From Citrus sinensis (lineage: Eukaryota > Streptophyta > Magnoliopsida > Sapindales > Rutaceae): a stretch of DNA of 64,000 nt. The stretch is taken from contig NC_068559.1 of NCBI RefSeq assembly GCF_022201045.2, positions 1,798,001-1,862,000 on the forward strand, written 5' to 3'. Positions 49,631 through 62,843 of this stretch are shown piece after piece; position 1 is the first letter of the stretch, and each line of letters begins with the position of its first letter. The notes beneath the pieces were generated by a model, which had not been told where the DNA came from, did no database searches, and saw only the letters and a list, made by a program, of their open reading frames with translations. The position numbers were made by a program, and so were the translations under genes.

Positions 49631-52089
49631 TTTAAGAAAGTAGCGCGATTGTGTTTGTGAAATTGCCTTATATAATCTTTTTCAAGTAACATGCAGTTAC
49701 ATATATATATATATAATCAAAACCCATCTATCAAATCTCTCATCTGCAGTTATTGTGGTTATTGCTAATCAAAAGAAACTTAATCATATCCTTTCTCCTT
49801 CAAAAACCAAAACCCATGAAGCACCACACCAGATTGACAGAGTTCAATCTCTTCTCAGCAAGACGTACCGCGACTTTTATTATTTTTTTCTTTTTCTTGT
49901 AATTTTTAAATATAAAAGCAAGCATAAATGATTTCATTATCATGAAAATAATATATGCTCAAAATATTGAGCAATTATTATTCTGTTTGTATTCGTCTTT
50001 TTAGTTATATGTGAATTTTCGGCTTGTTCATTATGGTATTTTTGTTTACATAATGTCAATCAATGATTTTTAATAGTTTGTTATGGTTTAAAATATATAC
50101 CAGTGAATTGGTTAATATTTAATGTGCAATTGACCAAGAAACTGAAAAAATTGTAAAATCAAAGAAACATCTCAAAATAAAGAAATTTGTCAGTTCAAAC
50201 TTCAAAGTGACATCTTTAGAAGGAGACATGCTTCACGCATACAATTTATTCTGATAGTGATATGCCATCTTAAAGTCAATACATCAGTAACACGTGTCTC
50301 CAAGTCAGCGTCAGCATCACCATTCTTCAAGTCTGCATCAGCCCAACAGAAGTAAAAAACAACCCTGTTCAAGTCATCAACAAAGCTGTTGTCATTCCAT
50401 TACACATCAGAATAGGTTAATATTAAGGGATTTTTAAAATTATATTTTTTGTAAAGGTTTTCTTAAATTAGATTTATTGTAACTTATGATCAATTTTTTA
50501 AGAATAAAAATATATTAAAATAGTGAAGTCAGATAAATCAGTAGGTAAATTTTATTTGATTGTAAATATATTGAATATAACTTAAGAAATCATAATATTA
50601 AACCTGTTTAATATACGGTTTGTTTTATTCGTAAACTCTTGATTATTTGAGATATGAATACTATTATTCCTCTTGGCTGCAGCTGTTGGCAGAACCTCTC
50701 ACTATTTTTCTTGTTACAAATAGATCCACCATAGAAATTTTAGGGAGTATGCCCATTCTAATTCATCACTCTAATTTACAATCAATCGCATAAATTGATT
50801 GAATTACAACAACTTTTACTGTTATGTTTGCTAGCACTAGTTGATAGATTATAATAATAATAATTATTATTTTCGCTGGCACCAATTGATAGATTATTGT
50901 TCGTTTGACTAAAGTTAATAAAATGTGTTTGTTGCTTTATTGTGTTCTCCGAGTCAATTGGCTGTTTGGTTACTGTTTTTATTCAACTTTTGATTTTATT
51001 AATTGATACTTTTTTAATTCAAAATTAAAATTGATGATTGTTTGTATGGTTTTTTTCACTAATGGTTAAAATTTTGGGTACAAATAATAATATATTATGG
51101 ATGATACAAGATGATGAATAATGGATAAAATAAAGATTCAAATTTATTTGGTTTTGGAGTAAACTGGACAAAATGGGTTGTTTAAAATACACTTGGTAAT
51201 GAAATTTAGTCAGAAGGGTATTTTTGTAACTTTACTAATCATCAATGGATAAATTGGGCAAATGGGAGTTGAATTGGGCCCACTCCAAAATTTGTTGTCA
51301 GGTTAACACGTATCTTGGTAATTTGATACGTGTAATTTGGGCAAAAGTAATCCACGCCGCGGAATGACAGAAGCAGAAATGTGGTAGCGAAAGTGGAGTA
51401 AAGGCCAAATTTAGTAATACTAAGTGAAAGTGGACTAAGGGCCAATTTAGTTGTACTGTAATTTTAAAATAAATATAATTAGTTGTGCTATAAAAATAAT
51501 TAATTGTGAAAAAAATTAATTAAATATTTAATAAAATTTATTTTTAAAAATATTGTGAGTTTTAAAAGTAATAGTATGTATTTAGTACGTCTTATTATTA
51601 AACTGTTATAAGAATATAAATGACTGAATTAGATATAATATTGAACAAAATTTATTTATACATTTATAAATATGTAGATAAAACTTTTTTATTGTGTATA
51701 TACAATAATTGATAAATAAATGAATATTTTATATTATTAATTTTATTTTTTATCTCAATATAATTAGTAATAAATAATCACCTCTACAAAGTTAATGATT
51801 TCATTTCCTAATTAATCATTACTGTAGAATGAACTGATCTTGTCAAAGTGATTTAAAAAAGAAAATTACCAAAACCACCAACATTAGCTTTTAGCTTTTG
51901 AAAATCATTTTTAAACTTCCCAAAATCAATTCAAATGGAATTTAATAATATACAAAACACCTCATGATAATAATGACTATACATATAATAACGTTTTATA
52001 ATGAGGTTAGATGACACTTTAATCTAGATGACGTTTTAATCTAAACGGCTCTATAAAAGAAATTTTAATAGATAATTCCAAAGGAATTA
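49631..52089. other. AT-rich intergenic region
   Basis: No gene. Region 49700-50400 contains clustered short A/T repeats. 51250-51450 is slightly GC-richer, but its frame has no family resemblance. Confidence 0.45.
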
Positions 52090-53520
52090 TAAAATAGTGA
52101 TTTTTATTACTAATGAAGGTTCCTCAAATAAAGTATGTAATCACTATATTTATAATAGAAAAAATCCACTAACCTAAGAAAACTCAAATTCAGAAATTGA
52201 ATCCTACCTAAATAATAATAGAAGGACTCTAATAACATACTACAATATAACTCTAATATAATCTTATTGACAAAAGTTAAAACTCTTGCTAAAATAATTA
52301 AACTTCAAATAATTGTCCTACATCATTCCCCTCCTCTTAAAAGAAACTCGTCTTGAAGTTTGGATGAAGTCGGGAGAATGAAACTTGTGGTGTAAAAGCA
52401 AATGATCTTGCAACTCGAACTTGTAGTCTTCCTCATTATTCTTTCCTAAAACTTTTCGAGTACATAATTAGTCAGTTTCTTTTGCTTGTGCACACTTTAA
52501 AGTGACGAAGACTTCTAAGAATGAACAATGATTAAATAACTCTTGTCATTCCCTAATTTTTTATCAACTCCAACCAATTTTACATTTAAGCTAAATCTTC
52601 TTCAAGCACAAATTTATTCTCTTCAATATGAATAGGTAAAATCATATTGATCATTTTGGCTTCTTCAATATTTATCTTATCTCCCAATGAAATATTATGC
52701 ACTTTGTCATACAAATTTTAAAATTGGAACCTAAAATCAATAACAAACTTTTTTTTTGCTACATTACACATATATTCAACATGTGGTGAAGCACAAATAT
52801 TTTTCATATTAACATCTTCCACTTTAGGTTATTGACTATTGATAGGACGATGGATCTTGGACTAGGTTCATGATTTTGGTGTAATTAATTTCTTTGATGC
52901 TTGACTCCTTTCTCTTTGGATTTGCAATTCAACTTGTGAAGCCATTTTGATGGCATCTTAATATCTATGATTAGAAAAGGAGTGTAAATGAATTCATTCT
53001 TTGATCTCGATACATAATCCTCTCATAAATCTAAAAAATAAATAATCTTCTTCAACAAAATTTACACGACAAAATAACTTCTTAATTGAGATTCATAAAC
53101 ACGAACAGATTTCGTTCCTTCTCAACAACTCTCAAACTTACAAAGTATCATCTCTGCATAATCACGATATATAAAATAATTTTTAATCTTTTAATCTTTC
53201 TTTTCACGTTATACCAAGTGCGAATGTTATATTGTCCTTTATGAACTTGTTTCGCCTTCAAATTTCTTCACCAATGATAAGCATGCTCAATGAATTTGGA
53301 AGATACTTACTTGACATGTTTCTCTTCAAGAACATTATCAATGATAAAATTTTCAATTGTAAATATCCAATTAAAGACATCCTTAGGATTAAGAATAGTC
53401 CCATCAAAGTTCGAAAGATCATCAAAATATTTCGACATACCATACAATTTTTCTTCTTTTTCCACTCACTCTTTATTTTCTTTTCTCATAGTTAATAAAA
53501 AAAATTTAAGAGAGAAAAAT
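52090..53520 (-). mobile_element. Decayed Ty3/gypsy-type retrotransposon remnant
   Basis: On the minus strand, a polypurine tract AAGAGGAGGGGAA (about 52331-52343) is followed by TGATGTAGGAC, the expected start of a 3' LTR. Just upstream, a frame ends KLQDEFLLRGGE, like the C-terminal end of gypsy pol. Further upstream (about 53050-52850) stop-interrupted sequence reads NHRYQDAIKMASQVELQIQR, resembling the end of a gypsy gag (x-Ala-Ile-x-x-Glu-x-Gln-Leu). Most of pol is missing between them. The LTR limits are not certain. Confidence 0.5.
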
Positions 53521-54299
53521 TAAGACTCTTAATTCTTTTTTCATATTGAATAAAGATAATAAGAATGGAATGCCTTTCGATTAAACTCTCATGGCTATTT
53601 ATAGTGAGAAGCTGCATTAAGTTAATTAACAAATCAATGAATTACAGACTTATTAAACTTAATACACGAATGAACTATGTTAAAATGGTGGTAAATCCAT
53701 GATTACATAACACATGACAATTAATGTAAAATCATTAAATTTTAAGTATTATTCAACATTAAGCACTAAAAACAAACTGGACCTTAGTCTTTCCAACTAG
53801 TACTTAACAGATTAGGGCAACTATTGTTCTACATTCTTTAACTTTCCAAAACAGAAATACATAGATTATAAATTTAGAATGAGAATGCTTATTCACAAAA
53901 AAGAAACACAAACACACATCATAACCATCACAATGGAACATGTCCCTGAACCTAAAGTAAAGAATAAAAAAAAATCATAAATCAAATTTGGGTAGAAACA
54001 TCCTCACTTGGAAAGAAAAGTAGTTGTTAATAAGACTAAAACAAAAATAAAAAATTTGCTTTATCGATCAAGGTGTTTTTTTAAATTGAAAAATGATTTA
54101 ATTAACACAAAATCTTAAATTCGTAAGTTAAGATCTTAATATTAAGAACTTTAAATTCAAGTTAAGATCTCCAATCTAGATAAAAACATTTTGTGTTTCT
54201 AGAAAACACAACACTATACATAATAAGCAATTAGATAAAGTTAAGATCTCATACATTGTAGTCTTAATCACTATATATATTTTTGTAGCTAACTTAACT
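53521..54299. other. Spacer between gypsy remnant and kinase-like array
   Basis: A TATAAATA string at about 53596-53603 (minus) could be the 5' LTR promoter of the gypsy remnant. Otherwise nothing recognised. Confidence 0.4.
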
Positions 54300-55510
54300 A
54301 CAATATATCATACATTACATCATGTGCTTCTGCATGTTCCCATAGTTGTTTAACTCTGGATGCTGACTAATGTAGCGAAATATGTCAAAGTTTATGTTAT
54401 GGAAATTAAGTCATGGTATGCAAATTGTGCGTCACTTCTTTAGTTAAAAAAATATTGCCCATTTTCATGTTTCTTTAGGGATACAGATCTTGACAAGTGA
54501 GATAATGAGTAGTGGTATTGCATACGGAATGCAACAATTGATAACCTTAAAAAACCCTACTTGTATAAGATAATACTCACCATTACAAAACAATTTAAAC
54601 ACTTGGTTCCTTGTTTTCCTCTTCTATTCAAGAATAATTGGTAGAGCTTTAAGAAAACTCATATTTATATAGCGCTCTTCATTCAATGTGTCAACCACAT
54701 CAATGAAAAAATTGAATTGACTTGTCGTCGGACTAGAAAAGAGGAAAATTTGGACTTTTCCGTGGAGCCGTCCTATAAATATGTGAAAAGATTTATTAAA
54801 AAATAAAAAAGCTATAATTTAAAACTAAAGAATATTAGTTATAAACTAAAAAGTCAAACCTTACCTCACAATAATCAAAGCATGGATAAGTTGTCTCATT
54901 ACTTGTCTAAGGTCAGAAGGCAAAGGAGTATATCTAATTGATGAGCCTTTTTTGATTTCATTCTAACGTAATTGTTTACTTCTAACTACGTATAAATGGC
55001 TCCCAGAAGAGAAGAGGGAAAATAAAACTAGTCTAAGGCCAAAACTATATGATCTTTATGATAACAGTGAACTAACACATATGATTTTATGTGGTCGCCA
55101 ACTTACCGTGCCTACGATAAAGAACACAATGTAACTTTCATATTATATTATGGAGTTATAATTGAAAAATCTTAATGGATAAATTATTTACCACGCGTAC
55201 TGGTCAAATTCAACTCAATCTTAGCTCACCACCTCTTTGCCCCACTTATAAGTAAGACGTCACTTGAACTTAAGTTTCCATGAATACAATTATAATCATG
55301 TAGATAACTGACGCCTTTGATTGTGCATGTATGGATGTATTGTAAAAAGAAAAAAAAGAAAAGTATACTTATAATGTTATTTTTATATAATCTAGTAGGA
55401 GATTCCTAACTTGTTTTCAAATGTTGGATAACATTTTTGTGCTTGAATCTACTTTATATATATATATATATAAATACTGGAGGCTGATCACGCAAGATTC
55501 CATAAATACT
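54300..55510 (-). pseudogene. IRE1-like kinase/KEN-RNase pseudogene, C-terminal half
   Basis: Reading from high to low coordinates, pieces of a plant IRE1-type kinase occur in the right order with stops and frame changes. A catalytic-loop region near 55345-55200 reads YLHDYNCIHGNLSSSDVLL, so HGN stands in place of HRD. The DIYSFG(L)RLVLF segment is near 55030 (subdomain IX). PLPSDLRQVMRQLIHA lies near 54940-54900 (subdomain X). An exon begins at 54772 after TATAG and contains FFIDVVDTLNEERYINMSFL, like the opening of the KEN ribonuclease domain. NINFDIFRYI near 54385 is like the YNFDSVRDLLR motif. A worn relic of the exon before the catalytic loop lies near 55510-55400. No intact reading frame. 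Assignment to IRE1 is by motif pattern only. Confidence 0.5.
55457..55472. repeat. (TA)n microsatellite
   Basis: Short TA tract sitting where the other copies of the array have TACTTATATTTAAAAA. Confidence 0.8.
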
Positions 55511-55745
55511 GCTAGTTGCATTTTATTTGGGATTTCACTTAATCTAATGAAAATATTTTTTGAGATTTCATTTATTCCAAAGAGACTAATGATGTAATTG
55601 AAATAAATATGCTTTAAATCTTTAGGTTTTCCGCTAGTAAATCATCTTGTTGGAATAATTTTACAACCGCATCCCAACCATAAATGTGCTTTCCTTTATA
55701 CGCACGTTTACCACAACTTGCCGTGGACAAATTGTCCACTCTCTA

Positions 55746-55869
55746 CAATAAACACCAAGGTCCACCGCCTTTAACATTCTTATTCTTTTGCTAAAAGTGG
55801 TGGACCTTGATGTTTATTGGAGAATATTTTCTTTTAAGTTTAAAAGTGGTGGACTTTGGTGTTTATTAT
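55746..55869. repeat. Inverted and direct copies of the CAATAAACA...GTCCACC motif
   Basis: CAATAAACACCAAGGTCCAC (55746 on) is followed by its inverted copy GTGGTGGACCTTGATGTTTA (about 55797-55816) and then a second inverted copy, GTGGTGGACTTTGGTGTTTA (about 55846-55865). The same motif occurs in direct orientation, three times per unit, in the tandem array from 58.7 kb on. Confidence 0.85.
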
Positions 55870-56114
55870 ATTTGTGGTCCTGATTGATTGTTTAACTTAT
55901 TTAATTACAATAAGAGCCTTCATGTCATGTAGTGTTGGCAGCACATGGTTCCTTCAAGTTACTTTTTGTGTACTATGATTTCAAATTCTTTTAAGAGCAG
56001 CTTTAAACTTCTTTAGTTTTTCTTTAATGATTTTGTTGTAGTAGGTTTTTATCAATAGTCATGACTACTGGCACTATACTTAGATATATTGTTTTGAGTT
56101 ATGACTTTAGAAAA

Positions 56115-56743
56115 GGCCACAATCATCAAAATATGGATAAATTGTCTCATTATTTCTCTATGGTCAAAAGGCAAAAAAGTAGATTTAATTGATGAGCCTT
56201 TTCTAATTTAATTCTCACACAATTGATTAGTTCGACAAATGTAGCGAAATACTTCAAAGTTTATGTTAAAGAAAGTCATGGTATGCAAATTGTGCGCCAC
56301 TTCTTTAGTTAAAAAAATCTTGCATGTTTTCATTTATCATTAGGGATACGAATTTTGACAAGTGAGATAATGAGCGGTGGTATTGCATACGAAATTAAAC
56401 AATTGATAAACCTTAAAAAATCTACTTGTATAAGATAATACTCACTATTACAAAACAATTTAATCATTTGGCTACTTGTTTTCCCATTTCATTCAAGAAT
56501 AATTGGTAGAGCCTTAAGAAAACTCATATTTATATAGTGCTCTTCATTCAATGTGTCAACCACATCAATGAAAAATTGAATTGACTTCTTGTCGAACTAG
56601 AAAAGAGGAAAATTTGGACTTTTCCGTGGAGCTGTCCTATAAATATGTGAAAAGATTTATTAAAAATAAAAAAACTATAATTTAAAACTAAAGAATATTA
56701 GTTATAAACTAAAAAGCCAAACCTTACCTCACAATAATCAAAG
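56115..56743 (-). pseudogene. Second copy of the KEN-domain fragment
   Basis: 56239-56743 duplicates 54370-54880 at roughly 90 percent identity by eye (shared GTTAAAAAAAT, GGATTTTTCCGTGGA-type strings and GAAAACTCATATTTATATAG). The adjacent 56115-56225 duplicates the subdomain-X segment at 54881-54975. The order differs: in this copy the subdomain-X piece lies downstream of the KEN piece on the minus strand, so the block is rearranged. One A is missing relative to copy 1 in the FFIDVVD segment, shifting the frame. FFNINFEVFRYI is readable near 56260. Confidence 0.55.
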
Positions 56744-56754
56744 TAGATAACTGA

Positions 56755-57693
56755 AGGGGTGGGCAAAATTTGGTTCGGTTCGGTTTTTTGTATAACCGAA
56801 CCGAACCGGTTTAGTTCAGTTTTTATTATTTAAATCAACATCACTTTTATACGCTAACCCAATTAATTCAATTTTGTTTTTCAATGCTAACTTTAAAAAT
56901 TAAAAAAGTTAAAATGCAAGTCATCAACCAAAATACTACACAACTCTCCAATAATCCACTAACAAGAATAATTTGCTGCAAATTAAAATCAAAGCTTTCA
57001 ATAATCCAATCTATAACTTTCTTTTCTCCCTTCTTTCGTAAAAGCTTCCAGCTACCACAGTTGATGAATCCAATGATGTAAGTGCAGATTTCTCAAGCTC
57101 TACATAAAAATAATTTAATATAATTTAATTTAACAAATAAAAATTAAACATGCATAAATTACAGTCAAATTAATTAATTTTAGAAAGCATATTATTGGAA
57201 ACTGGGAGCAGGCTAAGTTTCAGAATCTGTAACTTATAGATTCTGCTTTAGCCAGCTCTCATACAAGCATTTGCTCCCTTTTTCCTCCATATGCGGGACA
57301 CCTATGGTGCATGCATTGGGTATTGAATGTTAATTTTATCAAAAACAAGTTTGACCCAAATGTCACTTTCCTCAACAAAGACATGAATCTACAGTCCTTC
57401 CTCAACTAAACCAATGAACTTATCAACAAAAACCCCATTTTCAAGCTTTAAACAAAACATAACCAGATGTTGTTTTGGGTCAAGCCTATCAGAAGAGAGA
57501 GAGAGAATTTGACCACAAATTTAACAAAAATAAAATCAGAAAGTGCAGCCAAGATAGAGAGAGAAACTTGCCTTAGATGGCAAAGCTCGGCTGCAGTTGA
57601 CGGACAATGATGGCTAGCTATGTGAGAGTTAACTATTGGCTACGCGAGACGCGATGGTAGCCCATGTCGTGCTGTGAAATTTGGATAAGATAC
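56755..57693. other. hAT-like terminus and unrecognised insertion
   Basis: GGGGTGGGCAAAATTTGGTT and the following repeats of GGTTCGG / CCGAACC (56755-56820) are typical of one end of a plant hAT-type element. I did not find the matching other end. 57100-57690 is mixed sequence with no family I recognise; the kinase-like array resumes at 57694. Confidence 0.4.
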
Positions 57694-58240
57694 CTCGATT
57701 TGTTTGTTTTGTTAATGTTTTGGGACTTTCATTTGGAGTTAAATTTCCATGAAAACGACCGAACTCATATAAAAAAGAAATGCCTTTGATTATATCCCTA
57801 CACAGAAAATTCAAATTTAGTGCATGTCAAGATATATTCTTGAGGCTAAAAAAAAAAAAAAGACAAGTAAACTTACAATGCTATACTTGTACAATCCTGG
57901 CTCGACTCCCTGGCCTGCTCAGCAGTCCTAACCAGTTTTTTAACCTCTTCAGTTATCATTTTTGTGCTTGGATCTTACTTATATTTAAAAAATAGCTTCA
58001 TGTTGATCATGCATGGTTCCATAGACAATGTATCATCCTTTTTGTCTTTACTCTCAGTTAATCCAAAGAAGCTCATGATAAAATCTGAACGCATATTTTT
58101 TAGATCTTCAAGTTTTCCATCCAGTATATCTTTTTTCTCAACTATCTTTATAATCGCAAGTCGGCCATAATCATCCACACTCTTATATCCACCCTTTCTC
58201 TTTGTTGAAACAAAAATATAGTTGGGAGTAATCACCATTT
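57694..58240 (-). pseudogene. Array unit 1: kinase-like exons B and A
   Basis: Exon B (about 58238-57877) reads VITPNYIFVSTKRKGGYKSV, DDYGRLAIIKIVEKKDILDG, RSDFIMSFFGLTESKDKKDD and MEPCMINMKLFFKYK. It then has an in-frame TAA followed by DPSTKMITEEVKKLVRTAEQ. The IIKIVE lysine, FFGLTES and MEPCMI correspond to the VAVK lysine, the WYGVES strand and the LERCT hinge of plant IRE1. Exon A (57797-57694) joins in phase and reads DIIKGISFLYEFGRFHGNLT, with HGN for HRD. The donor after exon A is GAG|GTATCT. Confidence 0.55.
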
Positions 58241-58725
58241 ACAATTGTCTGACTGTCTTTTGCTATGTTCTTCAGCTTCTCCTAAATTTTACTCCCTCAC
58301 ACTAGGTTCTACTCACCCTGAAGCATAAAAGAGAAAAATCAATGATTGGACAACAATGGTGAATCAAAAGTTCTGAGATACTGAGATAGCATAAGAATAA
58401 CTCACAAAGCCTTCAAACTTAACACTTGCTATAGACAAAAGAGCAAATTAACAAATAATAAAACCTTTTTATAGTCATTATGTGAAGACTAAACTAATTT
58501 TATTACTATAAGGAGATTATAATTAACAGAGATGTAATTACAAAAATTATTTTTATGAATTAGTTATATTCAGTGTAGGTGCTATAAATGCAAAACATGC
58601 AATACATAAATAATTAATTAATGCAGCATATCAAATCCAATATAAAGATATTGATAAAAGAAATAAACATAACATTAAAAGACCAGCACAAATATCTATG
58701 TTATAGTGGCAATATGCAAAGTCAA

Positions 58726-58900
58726 GTCCACACAATAAACACTAATAATCGTGCATTTCTACAATAAACAATAATGTCCACCACCTTAATAGATCTATTT
58801 GTATTAAGATAACACTCACTATTACAAAATAATCGAACATGACTACAAATACAATAAACACGAACGTCCACCACCTTTTGCAAAAGAATTAGAATGCATG
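58726..58900. repeat. Non-coding GTCCACC-motif block, first of seven in the array
   Basis: Contains CAATAAACACTAATAATCG, CAATAAACAATAATGTCCAC and CAATAAACACGAACGTCCAC in direct orientation, spaced about 30 and 100 bp. Further blocks lie at about 59942-60115, 60910-61100, 61316-61515, 62544-62730, 62950-63150 and 63368-63570. The minus-strand frames across them are repeats of one non-coding sequence, not genes. Confidence 0.85.
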
Positions 58901-58910
58901 GATCCAACAC

Positions 58911-59460
58911 CTCGATTTGTTTGTTTTGTTACTGTTTTGAGACTTTCATTTGGAGTTAAATTTCCATGAAAACGACCGCACTCATGCAGAAAAGCAATGC
59001 CTTTGATTATATCCCTACACAGAAAATTCAAATTTAGTGCATGTCGAGATATATTCTTGAGGCTAAAAAAAAGAGAGTAAGAGACAAGTAAACTTACAAT
59101 GCTATACTTATACAATCCTGACTCAACTCCCTGGCCTGCTCAGCAGTCCTGACCAGTTCTTTAACCTCTTCGGTTATCATTCTTGTGCTTGGATCTTACT
59201 TATATTTAAAAAATAGCTTCAGGCTGATCATGCAAGGTTCCATAAAAAATGTAAAATCCTTCTTGTCGTGCCCTCAGTTAATCCAAAGAAGCTCACGATA
59301 AAGTCTGAACGAATATTTTTTAGATCTTCAAGTCTTCTATCCAGTATATCTTTCTTCTCAACTATTTTTACAATCGCAAGTCGGCCATAATCATCCACAC
59401 TCTTATATCCACCATTTCTCTTTGTTGAAACAAAAATATAGTTGGAAGCAATCACCATTT
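58911..59460 (-). pseudogene. Array unit 2: kinase-like exons B and A
   Basis: Exon B (about 59458-59098) and exon A (59014-58911) are as in unit 1. Exon A is better preserved (GIAFLHECGRFHGNLTPNES). Exon B has a small deletion after the FFGLTE segment (near 59262-59272) that shifts the frame before the hinge. Confidence 0.55.
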
Positions 59461-60127
59461 ACAGTTGTCTGACTGTCCTTTGCTATTTTCTTCAGCTTCT
59501 CCTAAATTTTACTCCCTCATACTAGGTAATACTCACCCTGAAGCATAAGAAAGAAAAATCAATGATTGGACAATAGTGGTGAATCAAAAGTTCTGAGATA
59601 CTGAGATGACATAAGAATAGCTCACAAAGCCTTCAAACTTAACATTTGCTATAGACAAGAGAGCAAATTAACAAATAATAAAACATTTTTATAGTCATGA
59701 TGTGAAGACTAAATTAATTTTATTACTACAAGGAGGTTATAATTAACAGAGATGTAATTACAAAAATTATTTTTATGAATTAGTTATATTCAGTGTAAGT
59801 GCTATAAATGCAAAGCATGCAATACATAAATAATTAATTAATCCAGCAAATCAAATCCAACATAAAGATATTGATAAAAGAAATAAACATAACATTAAAA
59901 GACCAACATAAATATTAATGTTATAGTGGCAATATGCAAAGTCAAGTCCACACGATAAACACTAATAATCGTGCATTTCTACAATAAACAATAATGTCCA
60001 CCACCTTAATAGATCTATTTGTATCAATATAACAATCACTATTACAAAATAATCGAACATGACTAAAAATACAATAAACACGAACGTCCACCACTTTTTG
60101 CAAAAGAATTAAAATGCATGGATCCAA

Positions 60128-60436
60128 AACCAGTTCTTTAACCTCTTTGGTTATCATTCTTGTGCTCGGATCTTACTTATATTTAAAAAATAGCTCCATG
60201 CTAATTATGCAAAGTTCCATAAACAGTACAAAATCATTCTAGTCTTTGCTCTCAGTTAATCCAAAGAAACTCACGATAAAGTCTGAACGAATATTTTTTA
60301 GATCTTCAAGTCTTCCGTCCAATATATCTTTCTTCTCAACTATCTTTACAATTGCAAGTCGGCCATAATCATCCACACCCTTATATCTACCATTTCTCTT
60401 TGTTGAAACAAAAATATAGTTGGGAGCAATCACCAT
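60128..60436 (-). pseudogene. Array unit 3: exon B only, exon A deleted
   Basis: Exon B is present from about 60436 with an extra in-frame TAG after TESKD (near 60239). At 60127/60128 the non-coding GCATGGATCC flank of the motif block is joined directly to the middle of exon B (ACCAGTTCTTTAACC), removing exon A and the exon B donor. Confidence 0.6.
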
Positions 60437-61108
60437 TTATAATTGTCTGACTGTCATTTGCTATTTTCTTCAGCTTCTCCTGAATTTTAATCCCTCACAC
60501 TAGGTTCTACTCACCCTGATGTATAAAAGAGAAAAATCAATGATTGGACAACAATGGTGAATCAAAAGTTTTGAGATACTGAGATAATATAAGAATAGCT
60601 CACAAAGCCTTCAAACTTAACACTTGCTATAGACAGGAGAGCAAGTTAACAAATAATAAAATTTTTTTATAGTCATGATGTGAAGACTAAATTAATTTTA
60701 TTACTATAAGGAGGTTATAATTAACAGAGATGTAATTATAAAAATTATTTTTATAAATTAGTTATATTATGTGTAAGTGCTATAAATGCAAAACACGCAA
60801 TACATAAATAATTAATTAATGCATCATATCAAATCCCCTATACAGATATTGATAAAAGAAATAAACATAACATTAAAAGACCAGCACAAATATCTATGTT
60901 ATAGTGGCAATATACAAAGTCAAGTCCACATAATAAACACTAATAATCATGTATTTCTATTATAAACAATAATGTCCACCACCTTAATAAATCTATTTGT
61001 ATCAAGATAACACTCACGATTACAAAATAATCGAACACGACTACAAATACAATAAACACGAACGTCCACCACATTTTGAAAAAGAATCAGAATGCATGGA
61101 TCCAATAC

Positions 61109-61212
61109 CTCGATTTGTTTGTTTTGTTACTATTTTGGGACTTTCATTTGGAGTTAAATTTCCATGAAAACGACCGCACTCATGTAGAAAAGTAATGCCT
61201 TTGATAATATCC
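61109..61212 (-). pseudogene. Array short unit: exon A alone
   Basis: Exon A copy followed after about 100 bp by the motif block of the next unit (61316 on), without exon B. The acceptor here is TAAAG|G instead of TGTAG|G. Confidence 0.55.
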
Positions 61213-61523
61213 CTTTACAAAAAATTCAAATTTAGTGCATGTCAAGATATATTCTTGAGGCTAAAAAAAAAAAATCAAGTAAACTTACAATGCTATACTT
61301 GTACAATCCTTAATTATAGTGGCAATATGCAAAGTCAAGTCCACACAATAAACACTAATAATCATGCATTTCTATTATAAACAATAATGTCCACCACCTT
61401 AATAAATCTATTTGTATCAAGATAACACTCACTATTACAAAATAATCGAACACGACTACAAATACAATAAACACGAACATCCACCACATTTTATAAAAGA
61501 ATCAGAATGCATGGATCCAACAC

Positions 61524-62073
61524 CTCGATTTGTTTGTTTTGTTACTGTTTTGAGACTTTCATTTGGAGTTAAATTTTCATGAAAACGACCGCACTCATGT
61601 AGAAAAGTAATGCCTTTAATTATATCCCTACACAGAAAATTCAAATTTAATGAATGTCAGGATATATTCTTGAGGTTAAAAAAAAAAAAGATAAGTAAAC
61701 TTACAATGCTATACCTGTACAATGCTGGCTCAACTCCCTGGCCTGCTCAGCAGCCCTGACCAGTTTTTTAACCTCTTCGGTTATCATTCTTGTGCTGAGA
61801 TCTTACTTATATTTAAGAAAATTGATTCATGCTGATCATGCAAGGTTCTATAGACAATGAAAAATCCTTCTGGTCTTTACTCTCAGTTAATCCAAAGAAG
61901 CTCACGATAAAGTCTGAACGCATATTTTTTAAATTTTCAAGTCTTCCATCCAGTATATCTTTCTTCTCAATTATCTTTACAGTCGCAAGTCGGCCATAAT
62001 CATCCACACCCTTATATCCACCATTTCTCTTTGGTGAAACAAAAATATAGTTGGGAGCAATCACCATTTGCAA
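61524..62073 (-). pseudogene. Array unit 4: kinase-like exons B and A
   Basis: Exon B (about 62073-61705) opens MQMVIAPNYIFVSPKRNGGY and has a frame change after MISMNQFS relative to units 1 and 3. Exon A (61627-61524) reads GITFLHECGRFHENLTPNES, so the motif HGN is HEN in this copy. Confidence 0.55.
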
Positions 62074-62739
62074 TTGTCTGACTGTCCTTTGATATTTTCT
62101 TCAGCTTCTCCTAAATTTTAATCCCTCACACTAGGTTCTACTCACCCTGATGCATAAAAGAGAAAAATCAATGAAGCGACAACAATTGTTAACCAAAAAT
62201 TCTGAGATACTGGGATAGCATAAGAATAGCTCACAAAACCTTCAAACTTAACATTTGCTATAGACAATAGAGCAAATTAACAAATAATAAAATATTTTTA
62301 TAGTCATGATGTGAAGACTAAATTAATTTTATTACTATAAGAAGGTTGTAACTAACAGAGATGTAATTACAAAAATTATTTTTATGAATCAGTTATATTC
62401 TGTGTAAGTGCTATAAATGCAAAGCATGCAATACATAAATAATTAATTAATGCAACATATCAAATTCAATATGCAGATATTGATAAAAGAAATAAACATA
62501 ACATTAAAAAACCAGCACAAATATCTATGTTATAGTAGCAGTATGCAAAGTCAAGTCCACACAATAAACACAAATAATCGTGTCTTTTTACAATAAACAA
62601 TAATGTCCACCACCTTAATAAATCTATTTGTATCAAGATAACACTCAATATTACAAAATAATCGAACACGACTGCAAATACAATAAACACGAACGTCCAC
62701 AACCTTTTGAAAAAGAATCAGAATGCATGGATCCAATAC

Positions 62740-62843
62740 CTCGATTTGTTTGTTTTGTTACTGTTTTGAGACTTTTATTTGGAGTTAAATTTCCACGAAA
62801 ACGACCGCACTCATATAGAAAAGCAAAGCATTTGATTATATTC
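62740..62843 (-). pseudogene. Array short unit: exon A alone
   Basis: Exon A with changed acceptor (GTAAAG|G) and Asp to Asn at its first full codon. The catalytic-loop Gly-Asn reads CGRFRGN because H is changed (CGT). No exon B. Confidence 0.5.
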
